Positions 16,310 through 26,272 are shown, counted from the stretch's first letter. The stretch is DNA of 64,000 bases from DTKD01 sp050948905 (GCA_050948905.1 JBMNES010000001.1:1674001-1738000), one strand, 5' to 3'. Numbers and translations: made by a program. Notes: generated from the sequence alone by a model not told the origin.

Positions 16310-18091
16310 CTACTCAGGCCAGCCGGAGGCTCTTTCCCTGTCCACGCAGGAGAAGAATTCGTGATCTATATTCACCGCCATAGGCTCTGTGATCCCACGA
16401 CGAAACTGCTGAAGAGGCTCCAGGGCTTTTCTCTTCTCATCATCAGATTGTGCTTGTGCTATAGTCACGCTGGTTTGGACACAGAGCCGGGCGTGCTCCA
16501 GGCCTGTTCTTAGAAAAGCTACCTTCGCCGCCGCGTCCGGGTCACTAACTGCTTCGCGCTCGGCGGCATCAAGCAGCTTGCGGGCGGGTTCGAAGCATTC
16601 TATGGGAAACCTTTTATAAGCGCTTTTCGGATAAGTCGTCCAATGCGAGGTGCCGTTTTGCAGCACGTCGGTGTGTTGCCTCGTATAGCGCTCCCAATAC
16701 TCCCAGTATTCTCTCACCTGTTTTGACGCTGCCCCGAACCCGGCATAATATTCTCGCAATATGTTGTCGATTGGCTCGCGGGGTTTGCTGTGCAGCCGAC
16801 CGACCACATATAAAACCGGCCCCATAGTCGACCATTGACCGTTCAGGCTGTCGAAATCCGTGCCGATCATCCCGCGTCTTTCGCAAAATTGGAACTCATC
16901 GCCGATCTGACGCGCCCAGTTCTCCGGCATACAGTAGCCATTTAGCAGGTAATTCGGCCGCAGGAAAAGAGAAGCGCCAGACTTCGCCCAGCCCTGCCAC
17001 TGTCTCAGGACCCATTGGTGATCCTCGGCGGTGCGAGGATAAAACACATCAGCCACAAACCCGACGATCAAACCGGAATCCAGCTTCATTGGCGCCGGGC
17101 TGAAAAGATAATTCAAATATGCGTAACACGTCACTTCGGCATTCGGGTCGCGCTCACGTGCCAGTTTCAGTACGTCCATCGCAAATTGGGCGTAACGTCT
17201 CGCCACGTTGTGGGAATCTTTGTAGTATAAAGGCCGTGGCCTGGGAGCCTCTGCGCCGTCCAGGGCAAGGCAATTCAGGCAGCAGCAGTTGCCATTTCGG
17301 TCGTTTTCGCAGACGTTTACAGTAGTCCGGCTGCCGGTTTGCGGCTGTTGATCGGCCCACCAGTTGTCTACAATCTGTTTCTGAAGATCGCGGTTTGAGA
17401 CGCACATCGACCACCCAGGGTGGCGCACTCCCTCGGAATCCATCTCAAACCATTCCGGGTGCTGCGATCCATATCTCGACCCCCAGTCCCCAAACGCGTG
17501 GCCGAACTTAACACCATCTGCCCCGTGCATCCGCATTCGCCTGAGCCACAATATCTCATCGGTGCGGTTAGTCCGAAGTCCACAGAACCTGAATCGAGGC
17601 TTAACTATCTCATCGCGCTTACTGACGCGAAACTGGCTATGGTGTGGGACGTATTCTCCTGATTTGCCCGGCCATAGCCACCGCACTCCCAGGTCGTTGT
17701 CCAGAACATCGTAGACTGCAAACAGCGTCCCGACAGGGGTGTCCAGTTTTTTATTGAGTGGATCTCCGTCGCCGTCCCCTCCGACCAGAAACACCGCAGC
17801 GCCATCGGATTTAATGTGATAGGCGTCTCTCGGCAGAGTAGACGCATCAATTCCCGCTGCCCTCGCTGCACGCGTCGCGCCGAGATATATTCGATCTGCC
17901 GATTCACCCCGCAACTCATTTTCTGCGATAACAGGCAAGTCGATCCCCGTCGACTTCTGCACGTAGTATTGCAGCTCAGTTGCAGCGAGTTGAACCACAG
18001 GATACGCTGATTCAGGGACTACTATGACTGTCGCCGAGGCGCAGCTTCCCAACAGAACCAGCGCTATCGCGCACAAAATCAACCTCAGCAT
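16310..18091 (-). CDS. Secreted DUF4838 (alpha-glucuronidase-like) protein
   Basis: 593 residues. Export signal ending LLGSCASA, which could also be a lipobox (LGSC). Residues ~20-120 resemble the alpha-glucuronidase N-terminal domain (AATELQYYVQKSTG, YLGAT), followed by DUF4838 (~190-450: LWLRRMRMHG, HPEWFEM, MCVSNRDLQ, VCENDRNGNCCC-type cysteines, FADVFYPRT-like strand). A helical tail follows. DUF4838 proteins are probable glycoside hydrolases acting outside the cytoplasm; activity here is not known. It starts three bases after the NFACT gene stop, implying co-transcription. Confidence 0.8.
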   Translation of the reverse strand: MLRLILCAIALVLLGSCASATVIVVPESAYPVVQLAATELQYYVQKSTGIDLPVIAENELRGESADRIYLGATRAARAAGIDASTLPRDAYHIKSDGAAVFLVGGDGDGDPLNKKLDTPVGTLFAVYDVLDNDLGVRWLWPGKSGEYVPHHSQFRVSKRDEIVKPRFRFCGLRTNRTDEILWLRRMRMHGADGVKFGHAFGDWGSRYGSQHPEWFEMDSEGVRHPGWSMCVSNRDLQKQIVDNWWADQQPQTGSRTTVNVCENDRNGNCCCLNCLALDGAEAPRPRPLYYKDSHNVARRYAQFAMDVLKLARERDPNAEVTCYAYLNYLFSPAPMKLDSGLIVGFVADVFYPRTAEDHQWVLRQWQGWAKSGASLFLRPNYLLNGYCMPENWARQIGDEFQFCERRGMIGTDFDSLNGQWSTMGPVLYVVGRLHSKPREPIDNILREYYAGFGAASKQVREYWEYWERYTRQHTDVLQNGTSHWTTYPKSAYKRFPIECFEPARKLLDAAEREAVSDPDAAAKVAFLRTGLEHARLCVQTSVTIAQAQSDDEKRKALEPLQQFRRGITEPMAVNIDHEFFSCVDRERASGWPE

Positions 18092-18094
18092 ATT

Positions 18095-19795
18095 CTACTC
18101 CTTCGGGTTGATATCGATAGTCTTCTCGTTTCGATATATCACAAACCCCGGCGCCGAGCCGCGTGGCTTATTGACGAATTTGCGCAGGGTGTAGTCCACC
18201 GGCACAAGCGAAGAATGCCTTGCATCGCTGTTTTTCGCAGCCAGTTTTGCCGCCTGTATCAGCACGGGCCGCGGCGCGCCGCCCTTTTTGCCAGCCATCC
18301 GGACGATGACATGTGATCCTGTGATCTGTCGGGCATGCAGCCACACATCGTTGGGTCGCGCTACCCGTTGAGTCAGATAATCGTTGGCAGTAGAGGATTC
18401 GCCGTACAAAATCTCATAATTATCGACGAAAATCCGGCGAATTCGATGGCCTTCAAACTCCGCCTCCTGTTTCTCACGGACGACTTCCTGCCTCAGCATA
18501 CCCGACGACGTAAGCGCGGATCGCAGGCTCCGCAGAGAATCGACGGTTTTCGCCGATTCCGCATCTTCGAGCGCCGATTGCAGTTGTGTCATCTCCGATT
18601 CTATCTGGCTTCGTCGCCCTTCGGCAGTGGAAGCCGCGTCACGAGCCTTGCGATATCTCTTGAAATAACGCTCGGCGTTCGCCTGCGGTTCCAATTTCTC
18701 GTCCAGCGCGATCTCGATTTCATTCATATCCGGATCGAAGAAATTCGTCAGACTTACGGACTTCGCACCCTTTTCCAATAGATGCAGATTGCCGAGAATT
18801 ATTTCCCCAATCTGCTTATATTTTTCGGCCCTCTGCGATTCCTCTATGGTCTTTGTAATCGACTTGAGCAGTTGCTTCCGCGATGCAATAGCCCGTCGAA
18901 TTGCGGTCAGAGTCTGCGCGCGTTCCTCGTCTAAGGCGCTGCGCGAGATCAGACTTCTGAACAGGGTATCGACAGCCTCGTTCACGTTGTCGCGGGGATG
19001 TTGAACTGAGGCAGCGTATTGCACTGACGGCATCGGATACACCATCAGCCCGGCTCCTCTGTCGTCGGTTATCAACACCGGCTCATAAGCGGCGCTGCGT
19101 ACCATCCCGCTCAGGCTCATTAGTTCCTCTTCAACTCTCGCACGCTCCGAACCAGCACGTTCTACGATCTCATTTGCAAGAAACGTCCCAAACCCACTGA
19201 ATTTGTCCATCAGCCAATGTTGCACTGTTGCCTTATCTGGAGGCTCTCCGAACGCCCACAATCGATCGAAACACTGCTGATCCAGCGTCCGGATGTCCAG
19301 TTTTGGCTCACCCGGCGGAGGGATATAATCACGCCCCGGCAGCACCTGTCTGTATCGGCTGATCGACGAACCAACGTGCTTCGCCGCACCCAGGATTTTG
19401 CCCTGCGCGTTTACCAGTATCAAATTGCTGTGTTTGCCCATAATCTCAACTATGAGCGTCAATTTGCCGTATTCCGAGGAATCCAACTCGATGTGTGCGA
19501 TGCGATCCATCCCGACTTGTTCTACGCCCGTCACGAACGCGCCTGAGGCATATTTTCTCATCAGCATACAAAAGTTAGGCGGCTCCGGCAGCGATTTTGG
19601 AGGGCTTGCTGTGAGGTAAATACGAGGAAAGCGAGCGTCAACAGAAATAAACAGGGCATAGGTGTGACCGACACCGCGGATTTCCAGCAGGACGTCTGTG
19701 TCGCTAGCCTGTCGTATCTTTTGAACTCGGCCTCGCAGCAAGGCTAGTCGAAGCTCAGCAATTATCGCCGAGAGCAGAAATCCGTCGTAAGTCAT
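18095..19795 (-). CDS. NFACT family protein (RqcH/Rqc2/FbpA homologue)
   Basis: 566 residues from the ATG encoding MTYDGFLLSAIIAEL; an upstream extension of the frame lies over the AAG gene and is discarded. NFACT-N (1-~190, with PPNFCMLMRKY and YGKLTLIVEIMGKHSN), helix-hairpin-helix region, coiled coil (~330-440), and C-terminal NFACT-R domain (VWLHARQITGSHVIVR, HSSLVPVDYT). Family members bind stalled 50S subunits carrying peptidyl-tRNA and add C-terminal alanine tails in bacterial ribosome quality control. It starts 22 bases after the AAG stop. Confidence 0.92.
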   Translation of the reverse strand: MTYDGFLLSAIIAELRLALLRGRVQKIRQASDTDVLLEIRGVGHTYALFISVDARFPRIYLTASPPKSLPEPPNFCMLMRKYASGAFVTGVEQVGMDRIAHIELDSSEYGKLTLIVEIMGKHSNLILVNAQGKILGAAKHVGSSISRYRQVLPGRDYIPPPGEPKLDIRTLDQQCFDRLWAFGEPPDKATVQHWLMDKFSGFGTFLANEIVERAGSERARVEEELMSLSGMVRSAAYEPVLITDDRGAGLMVYPMPSVQYAASVQHPRDNVNEAVDTLFRSLISRSALDEERAQTLTAIRRAIASRKQLLKSITKTIEESQRAEKYKQIGEIILGNLHLLEKGAKSVSLTNFFDPDMNEIEIALDEKLEPQANAERYFKRYRKARDAASTAEGRRSQIESEMTQLQSALEDAESAKTVDSLRSLRSALTSSGMLRQEVVREKQEAEFEGHRIRRIFVDNYEILYGESSTANDYLTQRVARPNDVWLHARQITGSHVIVRMAGKKGGAPRPVLIQAAKLAAKNSDARHSSLVPVDYTLRKFVNKPRGSAPGFVIYRNEKTIDINPKE

Positions 19796-19817
19796 AGTGG
19801 TTATCGGCCTTCGATTT

Positions 19818-20393
19818 TCAGGGTTTAGAGACCCAATGGCGGTAGTTGGCGGGATAGAAACGCAGCAGCTTCTCAGCGGCGCGGCTGACCCCGATCCTCG
19901 GCCGCGCCACGATCTCCCCAATATCGGTTCCATCGTCGATCAGATACAGCCGATCCCCCAGCAGATCCTCGCCAAGCAGGGATTTGTCGATCTGCAGCGC
20001 CTGGGTCAATTTTGCAGGTCCAGAGCACAGCGCTTTTGGAATTTCCAACCCCCTGTTGCGTTTCATAAGCTCGATCCCTTCAAGAGGTTCAAGGGCGCGC
20101 AGCAGAACCCCTCCCGGAACCCCCTCTGGGTGGCTGACCACATTCATGCAGAAGTGAATGCCGTGAATTATGTAGATATAAGCGTGACCGGGCTCTCCAA
20201 ACATCACCTCGGTGCGTGGAGTGCGGCCGCGCGTGGTATGGGCAGCGGGATCGCCGTAGACATACGCCTCTGTCTCGACTATTCGACCGGATATGACGCC
20301 GTCCGGAGTGTTGCTAACGACTATTTTGCCGAGCAGTACGTGCGCCGCCTCGACGGTATCCCGCTTATAAAAATCCCTGTCCAGCTTACTCAT
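19818..20393 (-). CDS. DNA-3-methyladenine glycosylase (AAG/MPG type)
   Basis: 191 residues. The catalytic-glutamate segment is IVETEAYVYGDPAAH; GHAYIYIIHGIHFCMNVV and GVLLRALEPLEG are hallmarks of the family, and SGPAKLTQAL follows. It excises alkylated purines in base-excision repair. No strong Shine-Dalgarno precedes the ATG. It heads a minus-strand group with NFACT and the DUF4838 protein. Confidence 0.93.
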   Translation of the reverse strand: MSKLDRDFYKRDTVEAAHVLLGKIVVSNTPDGVISGRIVETEAYVYGDPAAHTTRGRTPRTEVMFGEPGHAYIYIIHGIHFCMNVVSHPEGVPGGVLLRALEPLEGIELMKRNRGLEIPKALCSGPAKLTQALQIDKSLLGEDLLGDRLYLIDDGTDIGEIVARPRIGVSRAAEKLLRFYPANYRHWVSKP

Positions 20394-20404
20394 AGCATTC
20401 TAAG

Positions 20405-20520
20405 CGTACAGAGCCACAATCCAGAAGTCAAGAATCCGCCTTTTTCGACGTCCGAAGTCAGACGTTCGGCATTCGACTGGGATACGCCTCTTCGTTCGCT
20501 CTGTTCTCGCTTTTTCGTCT
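20405..20520. repeat. Degenerate remnant of the intergenic repeat
   Basis: CAGAAGTCAAGAATCCGCC, TTTTTCGACGTCCGAAGTCAGACGTTCGG and CTCGCTTTTTCGTCTCTCG resemble parts of the 14.4-kb and 28.4-kb repeats, but the palindromic head is decayed. Nothing else is seen in this gap. Confidence 0.5.
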
Positions 20521-20524
20521 CTCG

Positions 20525-21784
20525 TCACTCAGGCAGCAACCCCTTGATTCTCTCATCCAGCGCCGATTGGTCGTGTGCGAAGCTCTCGAGTGCGGATATC
20601 GACATCAGGTCATCCACTGGCACGCCCGGCCACTGGGAAAGATCCGGAATCTTTCCGTGCTCACGAATCAGGCGACGCTCTTCCTTTGTCCACTCGTGAA
20701 AAATATCAATACCGTGCTCTCGCGCCACATTCACGAGGTCGCGCCCATAAGCCATCTCGTCGCCTCGCTGTGCCGCGTCCTCCACAAAGGCGACAAACCT
20801 CTCGTCAACGTCCCACAAGGTTGCAATATCCACCACTTTCGCCAATCCCTCTTTAGCGAGTTTGACCTCAAGCTCTTCCGAGCTATGCTTGCGAACCTGC
20901 TCTGCTGGGATATCCATTGCCAGATATTCTTTTGCGGCCTTTGGCGGAATAGTAAGGACGTCTATGCCGGCCAGTGTCGCCAGTTGGCCGCCGTGGCGAA
21001 TGCTCGCCGCGATCTGGAACGTCGGAGTTTTTGAGCTATCTCGAAGCTCTTTCACTAATTCATTCGACGCCAGTGCGGCCTTTTCGCCGACATTTTCCGG
21101 ATCACCCAGCCCGTTTTCTTCCACCAGGGAGTTCAACCTTCCCAGAAAAACATTGACAAATCTGGGCTTTGAGAACACAGCCGCCAGATAATTCTGACGT
21201 GCCGAGAAACCCAGGGTGTAGTTAATGGGAACACCCTCTTCCGACAGCCGCCTCGTCGCAATAAATCCATCCGGTGTCAGCGGAATCTTCACGTAGAAAT
21301 AATCCTTGTTGATGTCGTAATATCGCCGCGCAAAGGCTAAAGACTGTTCAACATCAAAGGCTGTACCTGGATGAAGTTCTACACTGACGTGGGCTCCGAG
21401 CCTTGCCACCAACCCCAACGCCAACCTCGCGTTCACCAAAAACGCTATCTCGATTATCAAATCCTGCTCCGAGATATCCGGCCGAGACGCACGGATTTTC
21501 TCAGCAGCATAGCTGATCACCTCATCCATCGCCCCGGTCTGCACGACTTGATTGACAAGCGTATTATTGGTGGTCAGGGCCTCGAATTCGCTCGACCACG
21601 CCGTGCTGGCCGCATCGAAATCCCCCGTGTCCATCCACAACTTGCTTCCGACTTCAGTCAGACGGCGATACTTTTCGACGCTGCCGATTTCGGATTTGCC
21701 AGCGCCCTCAAAACCCTCCAGCGCCAGATTCTTGACGACACTTACGACTTCAGGATCCGCATGGACGTTAATCTGTGTTTTCAT
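20525..21784 (-). CDS. Transaldolase family protein, long form
   Basis: 419 residues, longer than classical transaldolases (about 215 or 320). Conserved elements: LTTNNTL near residue 70 (family TSNPT region), DYFYVKIPLTPDG with Schiff-base Lys166, GVPINYTLGFSARQ near 190, FLGRL near 225 and the late ASIRHG segment. It should interconvert sugar phosphates in the non-oxidative pentose phosphate pathway. AGGAG precedes the ATG; the CoA-disulfide reductase gene ends 7 bases upstream, so the two are probably co-transcribed. The C-terminal ~100 residues (FAHDQSALDERIKGLL) are of unknown role. Confidence 0.88.
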   Translation of the reverse strand: MKTQINVHADPEVVSVVKNLALEGFEGAGKSEIGSVEKYRRLTEVGSKLWMDTGDFDAASTAWSSEFEALTTNNTLVNQVVQTGAMDEVISYAAEKIRASRPDISEQDLIIEIAFLVNARLALGLVARLGAHVSVELHPGTAFDVEQSLAFARRYYDINKDYFYVKIPLTPDGFIATRRLSEEGVPINYTLGFSARQNYLAAVFSKPRFVNVFLGRLNSLVEENGLGDPENVGEKAALASNELVKELRDSSKTPTFQIAASIRHGGQLATLAGIDVLTIPPKAAKEYLAMDIPAEQVRKHSSEELEVKLAKEGLAKVVDIATLWDVDERFVAFVEDAAQRGDEMAYGRDLVNVAREHGIDIFHEWTKEERRLIREHGKIPDLSQWPGVPVDDLMSISALESFAHDQSALDERIKGLLPE

Positions 21785-21791
21785 AGTTCGC

Positions 21792-23486
21792 CTACTCCTG
21801 TTTCAAAGGATACGGCCAGCCTGCGATTCCTCCATCCATAAATCTAACGTTAGTGAACCCTTCACCGTCCAATATCCTCTGTGCTTCGTAGCCTCTCAGG
21901 CTCACCGTGCAGAAAGCGATGATCTCGCGGTCTTTCGGCAGTTCATTCACCCGCTCACGAAGTGTGCCCAGAGGTATGTTGACAACTCGCTCATTTTTGA
22001 AACTGGTCTTTTCCACTTCCTTCGGCCCGCGCACGTCAAGCAGCACGAAATCATCCCCTCGGTCTATCATCTGCTTCACCTCAACAGGGCTTACTGACCT
22101 CGCCAGACCATTGACTTTGTTGTCTATCACGTTGGCTGCATGCGCCAACAAATCCACCGCGCTCGAATACGGAGGCGCATATCCCAGATCAAGCTCCGAA
22201 ATATCAGTAGCCTTCATCCCACACGTCAGCGCCGTCACAGCGACATCTATTCGTTTTACAACATCACCTTCCCCAATCGCTTGCACTCCGAGCAATCGGC
22301 CGTCCTCAGGAGATGCTATCATCTTCAGAACCATCGATTTCGATGTCGGATAGTAATGTGCCCTGTCCGGCCCTGGAGTTATCGCCGTGATATACGGAAT
22401 CCCCAGCCTCACGCAGTCCTTTTCAGAAAGCCCGGTATGGCCGACGTTGAAGTCAAACGCCTTGAACACAGCCGTGCCCAGCACCCCTCTAAATGTGGAA
22501 TTGCCTCCCGTGATATTGTCACCGATAATCCGACCGTGTTTGTTCGCCGTAGACCCCAGCGGCACGTATCCCGGCCTGCCGCTCAGCAGATTGATAGTCT
22601 CCACACAGTCGCCGCCTGCGTAGATATCCGGATCGCTGGTCTGCAAATACTCATTGACTTTTATAGCCCTGGTCTCGCCAATTTCAAGGCCCGCGTCGGC
22701 CGCCAATTTGATGTTCGGCCTTACGCCTACGGATATAAGCACCAAATCCGCATCAATCCGGCCCTTATCGGTCATTACCCCGCATACCTGTCCGGCGTCG
22801 TCTCCCAGCAGCGCTTCTACTCTAGTGCTCGTCATAACATCGACTCCGTTGCTGCACAGATGTCTTTCCAACTGAGCAGAAGCCTCCAGGTCGAGTATCG
22901 CCGGCACCACGCTGTCCATCATCTCTATCACGGTCACCGAAAGCTGATGTGCCGCCAGAGCTTCTGTAACCTCTATGCCTATCAGCCCAGCTCCGATTAT
23001 CACCGCGCGCTTACAGCCATTGAGCATAGACTCCTTAATTTTGTCGGCATCATGCGGCGAGTTCAGGCGATAGACGCCCTTTAAGTCTGTTCCAGGAAAT
23101 GGAGGAGTAAACGCATCCGCACCCACCGCAAGCACCAGCTTGTCATACGGCACCTCGGACTTTTCAGTAGTCAGTAGCGAGACTACCTCAACAACCTTGC
23201 GCTTCCGGTCGATGCTTTCTGCAAGGGTCTGCCCCATCACATTGATCGCTTTTACATTCTTAAAAAAAGCCGCATCCCGCACCGCTCCAGCAGCAGTGCT
23301 CATCAGTTCGTCTACGGTCTCCACTGTGCCCTGTATATAATAGGGCATACCACACCCGCCATAGCTCAGCAGATCTCCGCGCTCTATAATAGTAATGTCT
23401 GCGTCAGGTTCCCTGCGCCGTGCCCTTGCAGCCGCTTTTGGCCCACACGCGACGCCGCCAATAACCACAATCTTCGTCCGGCTCAA
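21792..23486 (-). CDS. CoA-disulfide reductase-like FAD oxidoreductase fused to rhodanese
   Basis: 564 residues. N-terminal FAD fold (VVIGGVACG), active cysteine Cys45 in YGGCGMPYYI, NAD(P)H fold (VIIGAGLIGIE), second FAD motif (DIYAGGDCVE) and dimerisation domain with AHYYP. Residues ~465-564 are a rhodanese-like domain (FVLLDVRGPKE; loop AFCTVSLRG with Cys). CoADR-rhodanese fusions reduce CoA disulfide or CoA persulfide and polysulfide, supporting redox or sulfur handling. TTG start with AAGGAGGGA seven bases upstream. A TATAAT lies at 23514-23519 on the minus strand. Confidence 0.92.
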   Translation of the reverse strand: MSRTKIVVIGGVACGPKAAARARRREPDADITIIERGDLLSYGGCGMPYYIQGTVETVDELMSTAAGAVRDAAFFKNVKAINVMGQTLAESIDRKRKVVEVVSLLTTEKSEVPYDKLVLAVGADAFTPPFPGTDLKGVYRLNSPHDADKIKESMLNGCKRAVIIGAGLIGIEVTEALAAHQLSVTVIEMMDSVVPAILDLEASAQLERHLCSNGVDVMTSTRVEALLGDDAGQVCGVMTDKGRIDADLVLISVGVRPNIKLAADAGLEIGETRAIKVNEYLQTSDPDIYAGGDCVETINLLSGRPGYVPLGSTANKHGRIIGDNITGGNSTFRGVLGTAVFKAFDFNVGHTGLSEKDCVRLGIPYITAITPGPDRAHYYPTSKSMVLKMIASPEDGRLLGVQAIGEGDVVKRIDVAVTALTCGMKATDISELDLGYAPPYSSAVDLLAHAANVIDNKVNGLARSVSPVEVKQMIDRGDDFVLLDVRGPKEVEKTSFKNERVVNIPLGTLRERVNELPKDREIIAFCTVSLRGYEAQRILDGEGFTNVRFMDGGIAGWPYPLKQE

Positions 23487-23621
23487 CTGATCCCTCCTTG
23501 CGTTATTTTACAAATTATATTCCCACAAAGGCTGAGCCATAACCTTCATGGGATTGGGTTTGAGCCTGACAAAACCGCGGGAACCATTCGTACAAAGCGG
23601 GATTTGAAGAGGGGTTTGATT

Positions 23622-24092
23622 ATGGGCGAGTCAATTGATAAAAATACTGAGAACACTATCCGTCGTATCCTGGGTGCGGACTCGAGAATCGATGCTGCGG
23701 AGATCGAGGTTGCGGTAGTTGATGGGACGGTCTATCTATCCGGCTCGGTCGACGGCGCTGCGGAGCGACTGGCCATACTTGAAGTCGTCAAACTCACCAC
23801 CGGCGTTAGAGATGTAATCGATAGTCTGGAACTGCGCAATTTCATCGAGCGCACAAATGACGAATTAAAAGAATCTGTCAGAAACGCAATCGCACGTGAT
23901 ATCTCAATCGACGCGCACCTGGTAAGTGTTGAGGCTAACGACGGCGAGGTGACCTTAAGAGGACACGTCGATTCGTCGGCTCAAAAATTCTCGGTGGAAG
24001 ATATCGTCTGGTGGACGCCGGGGGTCACTGACGTTGTAAATTGCCTTGAGATTGTCGACGAATCGGGAGTTCCAATTGATCTGAAGGAGTGA
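23622..24092 (+). CDS. Protein with two BON domains
   Basis: 156 residues, no signal peptide. Two BON domains: residues ~8-70 (DAAEIEVAVVDGTVYLSGSV) and ~82-145 (VSVEANDGEVTLRGHVDS). BON domains often bind phospholipid or other membranes and occur in osmotic-stress proteins such as OsmY. AGAGGGG at 23608 places the start at ATG 23622; a TTG at 23604 lies within the binding site. The marC-like gene follows after 65 bases. Cytoplasmic location is inferred from the lack of a signal. Confidence 0.85.
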   Translation: MGESIDKNTENTIRRILGADSRIDAAEIEVAVVDGTVYLSGSVDGAAERLAILEVVKLTTGVRDVIDSLELRNFIERTNDELKESVRNAIARDISIDAHLVSVEANDGEVTLRGHVDSSAQKFSVEDIVWWTPGVTDVVNCLEIVDESGVPIDLKE

Positions 24093-24157
24093 GCGGCTGG
24101 TGTATAGAAGGCATCAATGTCCTGCCGATATATTGATCTAACCGTAGGGAGTCGTTG

Positions 24158-24769
24158 ATGCCGTTTATAAATCAGCTTGTCAATTTGGGGACCATTGTCG
24201 CCGCCCTTTTAATCGTTATCGACCCATTGGGAGTGTTGCCTATTATCATAGGGCTAAACGCATCTGCCGGAGTTCGCGCGGCCCGCAGGGTAGTTCTGCG
24301 CGTCGTAGGCGGGTCAATCATTCTGCTGATATTCTTCACGCTCACCGGCACCTGGGTGCTGCGGCTCTTCCAGATGGATATAAGCGATATGCAGATCGGC
24401 GGCGGTTTGCTGCTGCTCATTATTGCTCTCAAGCTCGTCACAGAGGGCAGGTTCGGCCCAGAAGATGACACACAGCACAACTCCGCCACAATCCCGCTCA
24501 TATCTCCCATGATCGTAGGCCCAGGCGCAATAACCGCCACCGTGGTGTTGTCCGCACAGCACGGCGTCTGGATGACCTCGCTGGCCGTATTAATCGCTAT
24601 GGTGGTCTGCCTTTTGATATTCCTATCCGCCCGCATCATACACTGCATTGTCGGCGAAAGCGTAGCCGATCTTTTGAGCCGATTGATGGGAGTATTCGTG
24701 GCCGCAATCGCCATAGCATATATCCGCGCAGGAGTTCTTGCATTTATTAAAATGGCAAATGTCGGATGA
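24158..24769 (+). CDS. MarC/UPF0056 family integral membrane protein
   Basis: 203 residues with six predicted membrane helices. Typical features: LIVIDPLGVLPII in the first helix, IGGGLLLLIIALKLV in the third and PLISPMIVGPGAITATVVL after the loop. The family is of unknown function despite the MarC name. AGGGA at 24146-24150 precedes ATG 24158 by seven bases; an in-frame TTG at 24155 is not preferred. Confidence 0.9.
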   Translation: MPFINQLVNLGTIVAALLIVIDPLGVLPIIIGLNASAGVRAARRVVLRVVGGSIILLIFFTLTGTWVLRLFQMDISDMQIGGGLLLLIIALKLVTEGRFGPEDDTQHNSATIPLISPMIVGPGAITATVVLSAQHGVWMTSLAVLIAMVVCLLIFLSARIIHCIVGESVADLLSRLMGVFVAAIAIAYIRAGVLAFIKMANVG

Positions 24770-24810
24770 CGCTATCAGCTTTCACGGCCATCGATTTCAT
24801 ATAGTCGAAC

Positions 24811-26232
24811 TTAAGGCAAATCGGCCAGCAGCGCGCAGATTTTGTCCTGAAGAGACGTGGCGTCAGATTTCGGGCACAAATGGTGGTTCATAATAATCGA
24901 AAACACCAGCGGCTCCCCGGATTTCGTGTTCACATAGCCCGACAGGCTGCTCACCCTGCCGATATAACCGGTCTTGGCGTGAACGTTGCCCTTAGCAGAA
25001 GTATTGCGCATTCGCGAATACAGGCTTCCATCAACCCCTGCAATCGGCAGCGACTCATAGAAGGTCTTAAAGTTCTTTGATGAATGCATATATGTGAGGA
25101 GTTTGACAAGGTTATTTGCGGATATGTAGTTAAATCGAGATAGCCCGGAGCCGTCGGTAATCGAAAGCCCGTCCATATCCATCCCCATTTTCCTGAACAG
25201 CTCTCTCTCCACATCCGCACCGTTGTCCCAGGAACCGGTCCCCTTAAAATGCGCGCCGAGATATTTCAGCAACACTTCCGCAATCAAATTGTCGCTTGGT
25301 TTGTTCAGCAGCGACAGCACTCGAGACAATGGAGGTGATGAATGCGATGCGACTGCCTTTGAGCCTTCCGGCAGCTTGCCCGAACGAACACTTCCCGACA
25401 CCTCTATTCCCTGCTTGCCAAGCTCCGTGGCGAACGCATAGCCTGCATAAAGCTGGGGCTCCATTAACGATCTCAGCGTCTCTCGGCTGGTAACCTTTGT
25501 CCCCTGCGCGATACTGCCGCTGACTCGAATTATATTAAGACCAATCGCTCGCGAAACCCAAATAGTATTAGCCGAGCCTGTCTTGCCTGTTGTAGCGGTG
25601 CTTTCGACTGTGAAATAAGTTGTCCTGGGAGAAAGCTCTATTTCCACAGGGTCGCCGACTTCCTTGCCGGGGCGCACCCAAATATCTACTGTATTTCTAT
25701 TCAAATTCAGCGCACTGACTTCTGCGGAGTAATAGTATTGCAGGCTATCATACGACCAGCCGGAGCCAATTCGCTGCCTGTCGAAGAGGGTGTCATCTGC
25801 GATAATGTTGCCTTTAACAGAATTTATTCCAGCAGCCTTGACCTGCCCAGCCAGCTCGGTCAGATCCGCCGTCAACAGCACGGGATCCCCGCCGCCTTTG
25901 ATTACCAGATCTCCATTCAGCACGCCGTCCTTCACCTGGCCGTTGGCAAATACTTCGGTTTGAAACTTAAAATCAGGCCCGAGCAGTTCGAGGGAAGTTG
26001 ACGAAACCAGCAGCTTGAAGTTCGACGCCGGTATCATAAGCAAATCCCCATTGTGTTCATATAGCGTCTGCCCTGTTTTGAGAGAACGCACGACTACAGC
26101 CTGCACACCGTTTTTGAGCGAGCGGTTGCCCAGTATTTCATCAATGCTGCTTGTCAGGTCTGCCGTGCATACGCCGGTGGCTGTCACAATACAAAGAATC
26201 ACAAGCGCCACTAGCCGATTTAGTTTTCGCAT
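24811..26232 (-). CDS. dacB: D-alanyl-D-alanine carboxypeptidase/endopeptidase (PBP4 type, family S13)
   Basis: 473 residues with a signal peptide (1-24). Active-site motifs in order: SxxK as SNFK with Ser70 and Lys73, SxN as SDN near 316, and KTG as HAKTGYIG near 420. The interrupted penicillin-binding domain is typical of S13 enzymes, which trim stem peptides and cut cross-links in the periplasm. It is divergent from a dipeptide epimerase gene (40-bp gap), a sensible pairing for peptidoglycan turnover. AAGGCGG precedes the ATG. Confidence 0.93.
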   Translation of the reverse strand: MRKLNRLVALVILCIVTATGVCTADLTSSIDEILGNRSLKNGVQAVVVRSLKTGQTLYEHNGDLLMIPASNFKLLVSSTSLELLGPDFKFQTEVFANGQVKDGVLNGDLVIKGGGDPVLLTADLTELAGQVKAAGINSVKGNIIADDTLFDRQRIGSGWSYDSLQYYYSAEVSALNLNRNTVDIWVRPGKEVGDPVEIELSPRTTYFTVESTATTGKTGSANTIWVSRAIGLNIIRVSGSIAQGTKVTSRETLRSLMEPQLYAGYAFATELGKQGIEVSGSVRSGKLPEGSKAVASHSSPPLSRVLSLLNKPSDNLIAEVLLKYLGAHFKGTGSWDNGADVERELFRKMGMDMDGLSITDGSGLSRFNYISANNLVKLLTYMHSSKNFKTFYESLPIAGVDGSLYSRMRNTSAKGNVHAKTGYIGRVSSLSGYVNTKSGEPLVFSIIMNHHLCPKSDATSLQDKICALLADLP

Positions 26233-26257
26233 GAATATTTCCGCCTTTGTGAAAGTC

Positions 26258-26266
26258 TGGTATAAT
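26258..26266 (+). promoter_or_regulatory. Extended -10 of the dipeptide epimerase gene, leaderless arrangement
   Basis: TGG followed by TATAAT (26261-26266) is an extended -10. Six bases then separate it from the ATG at 26273, and no ribosome-binding site exists. There is no good -35. On the opposite strand the same bases offer TATACC for dacB. Confidence 0.68.
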
Positions 26267-26272
26267 TAGCTT

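Noticed and set aside
19797..20699. 300-codon plus-strand frame over the AAG glycosylase
   Set aside because: Antisense to a conserved enzyme and running through a repeat remnant; no conserved features.
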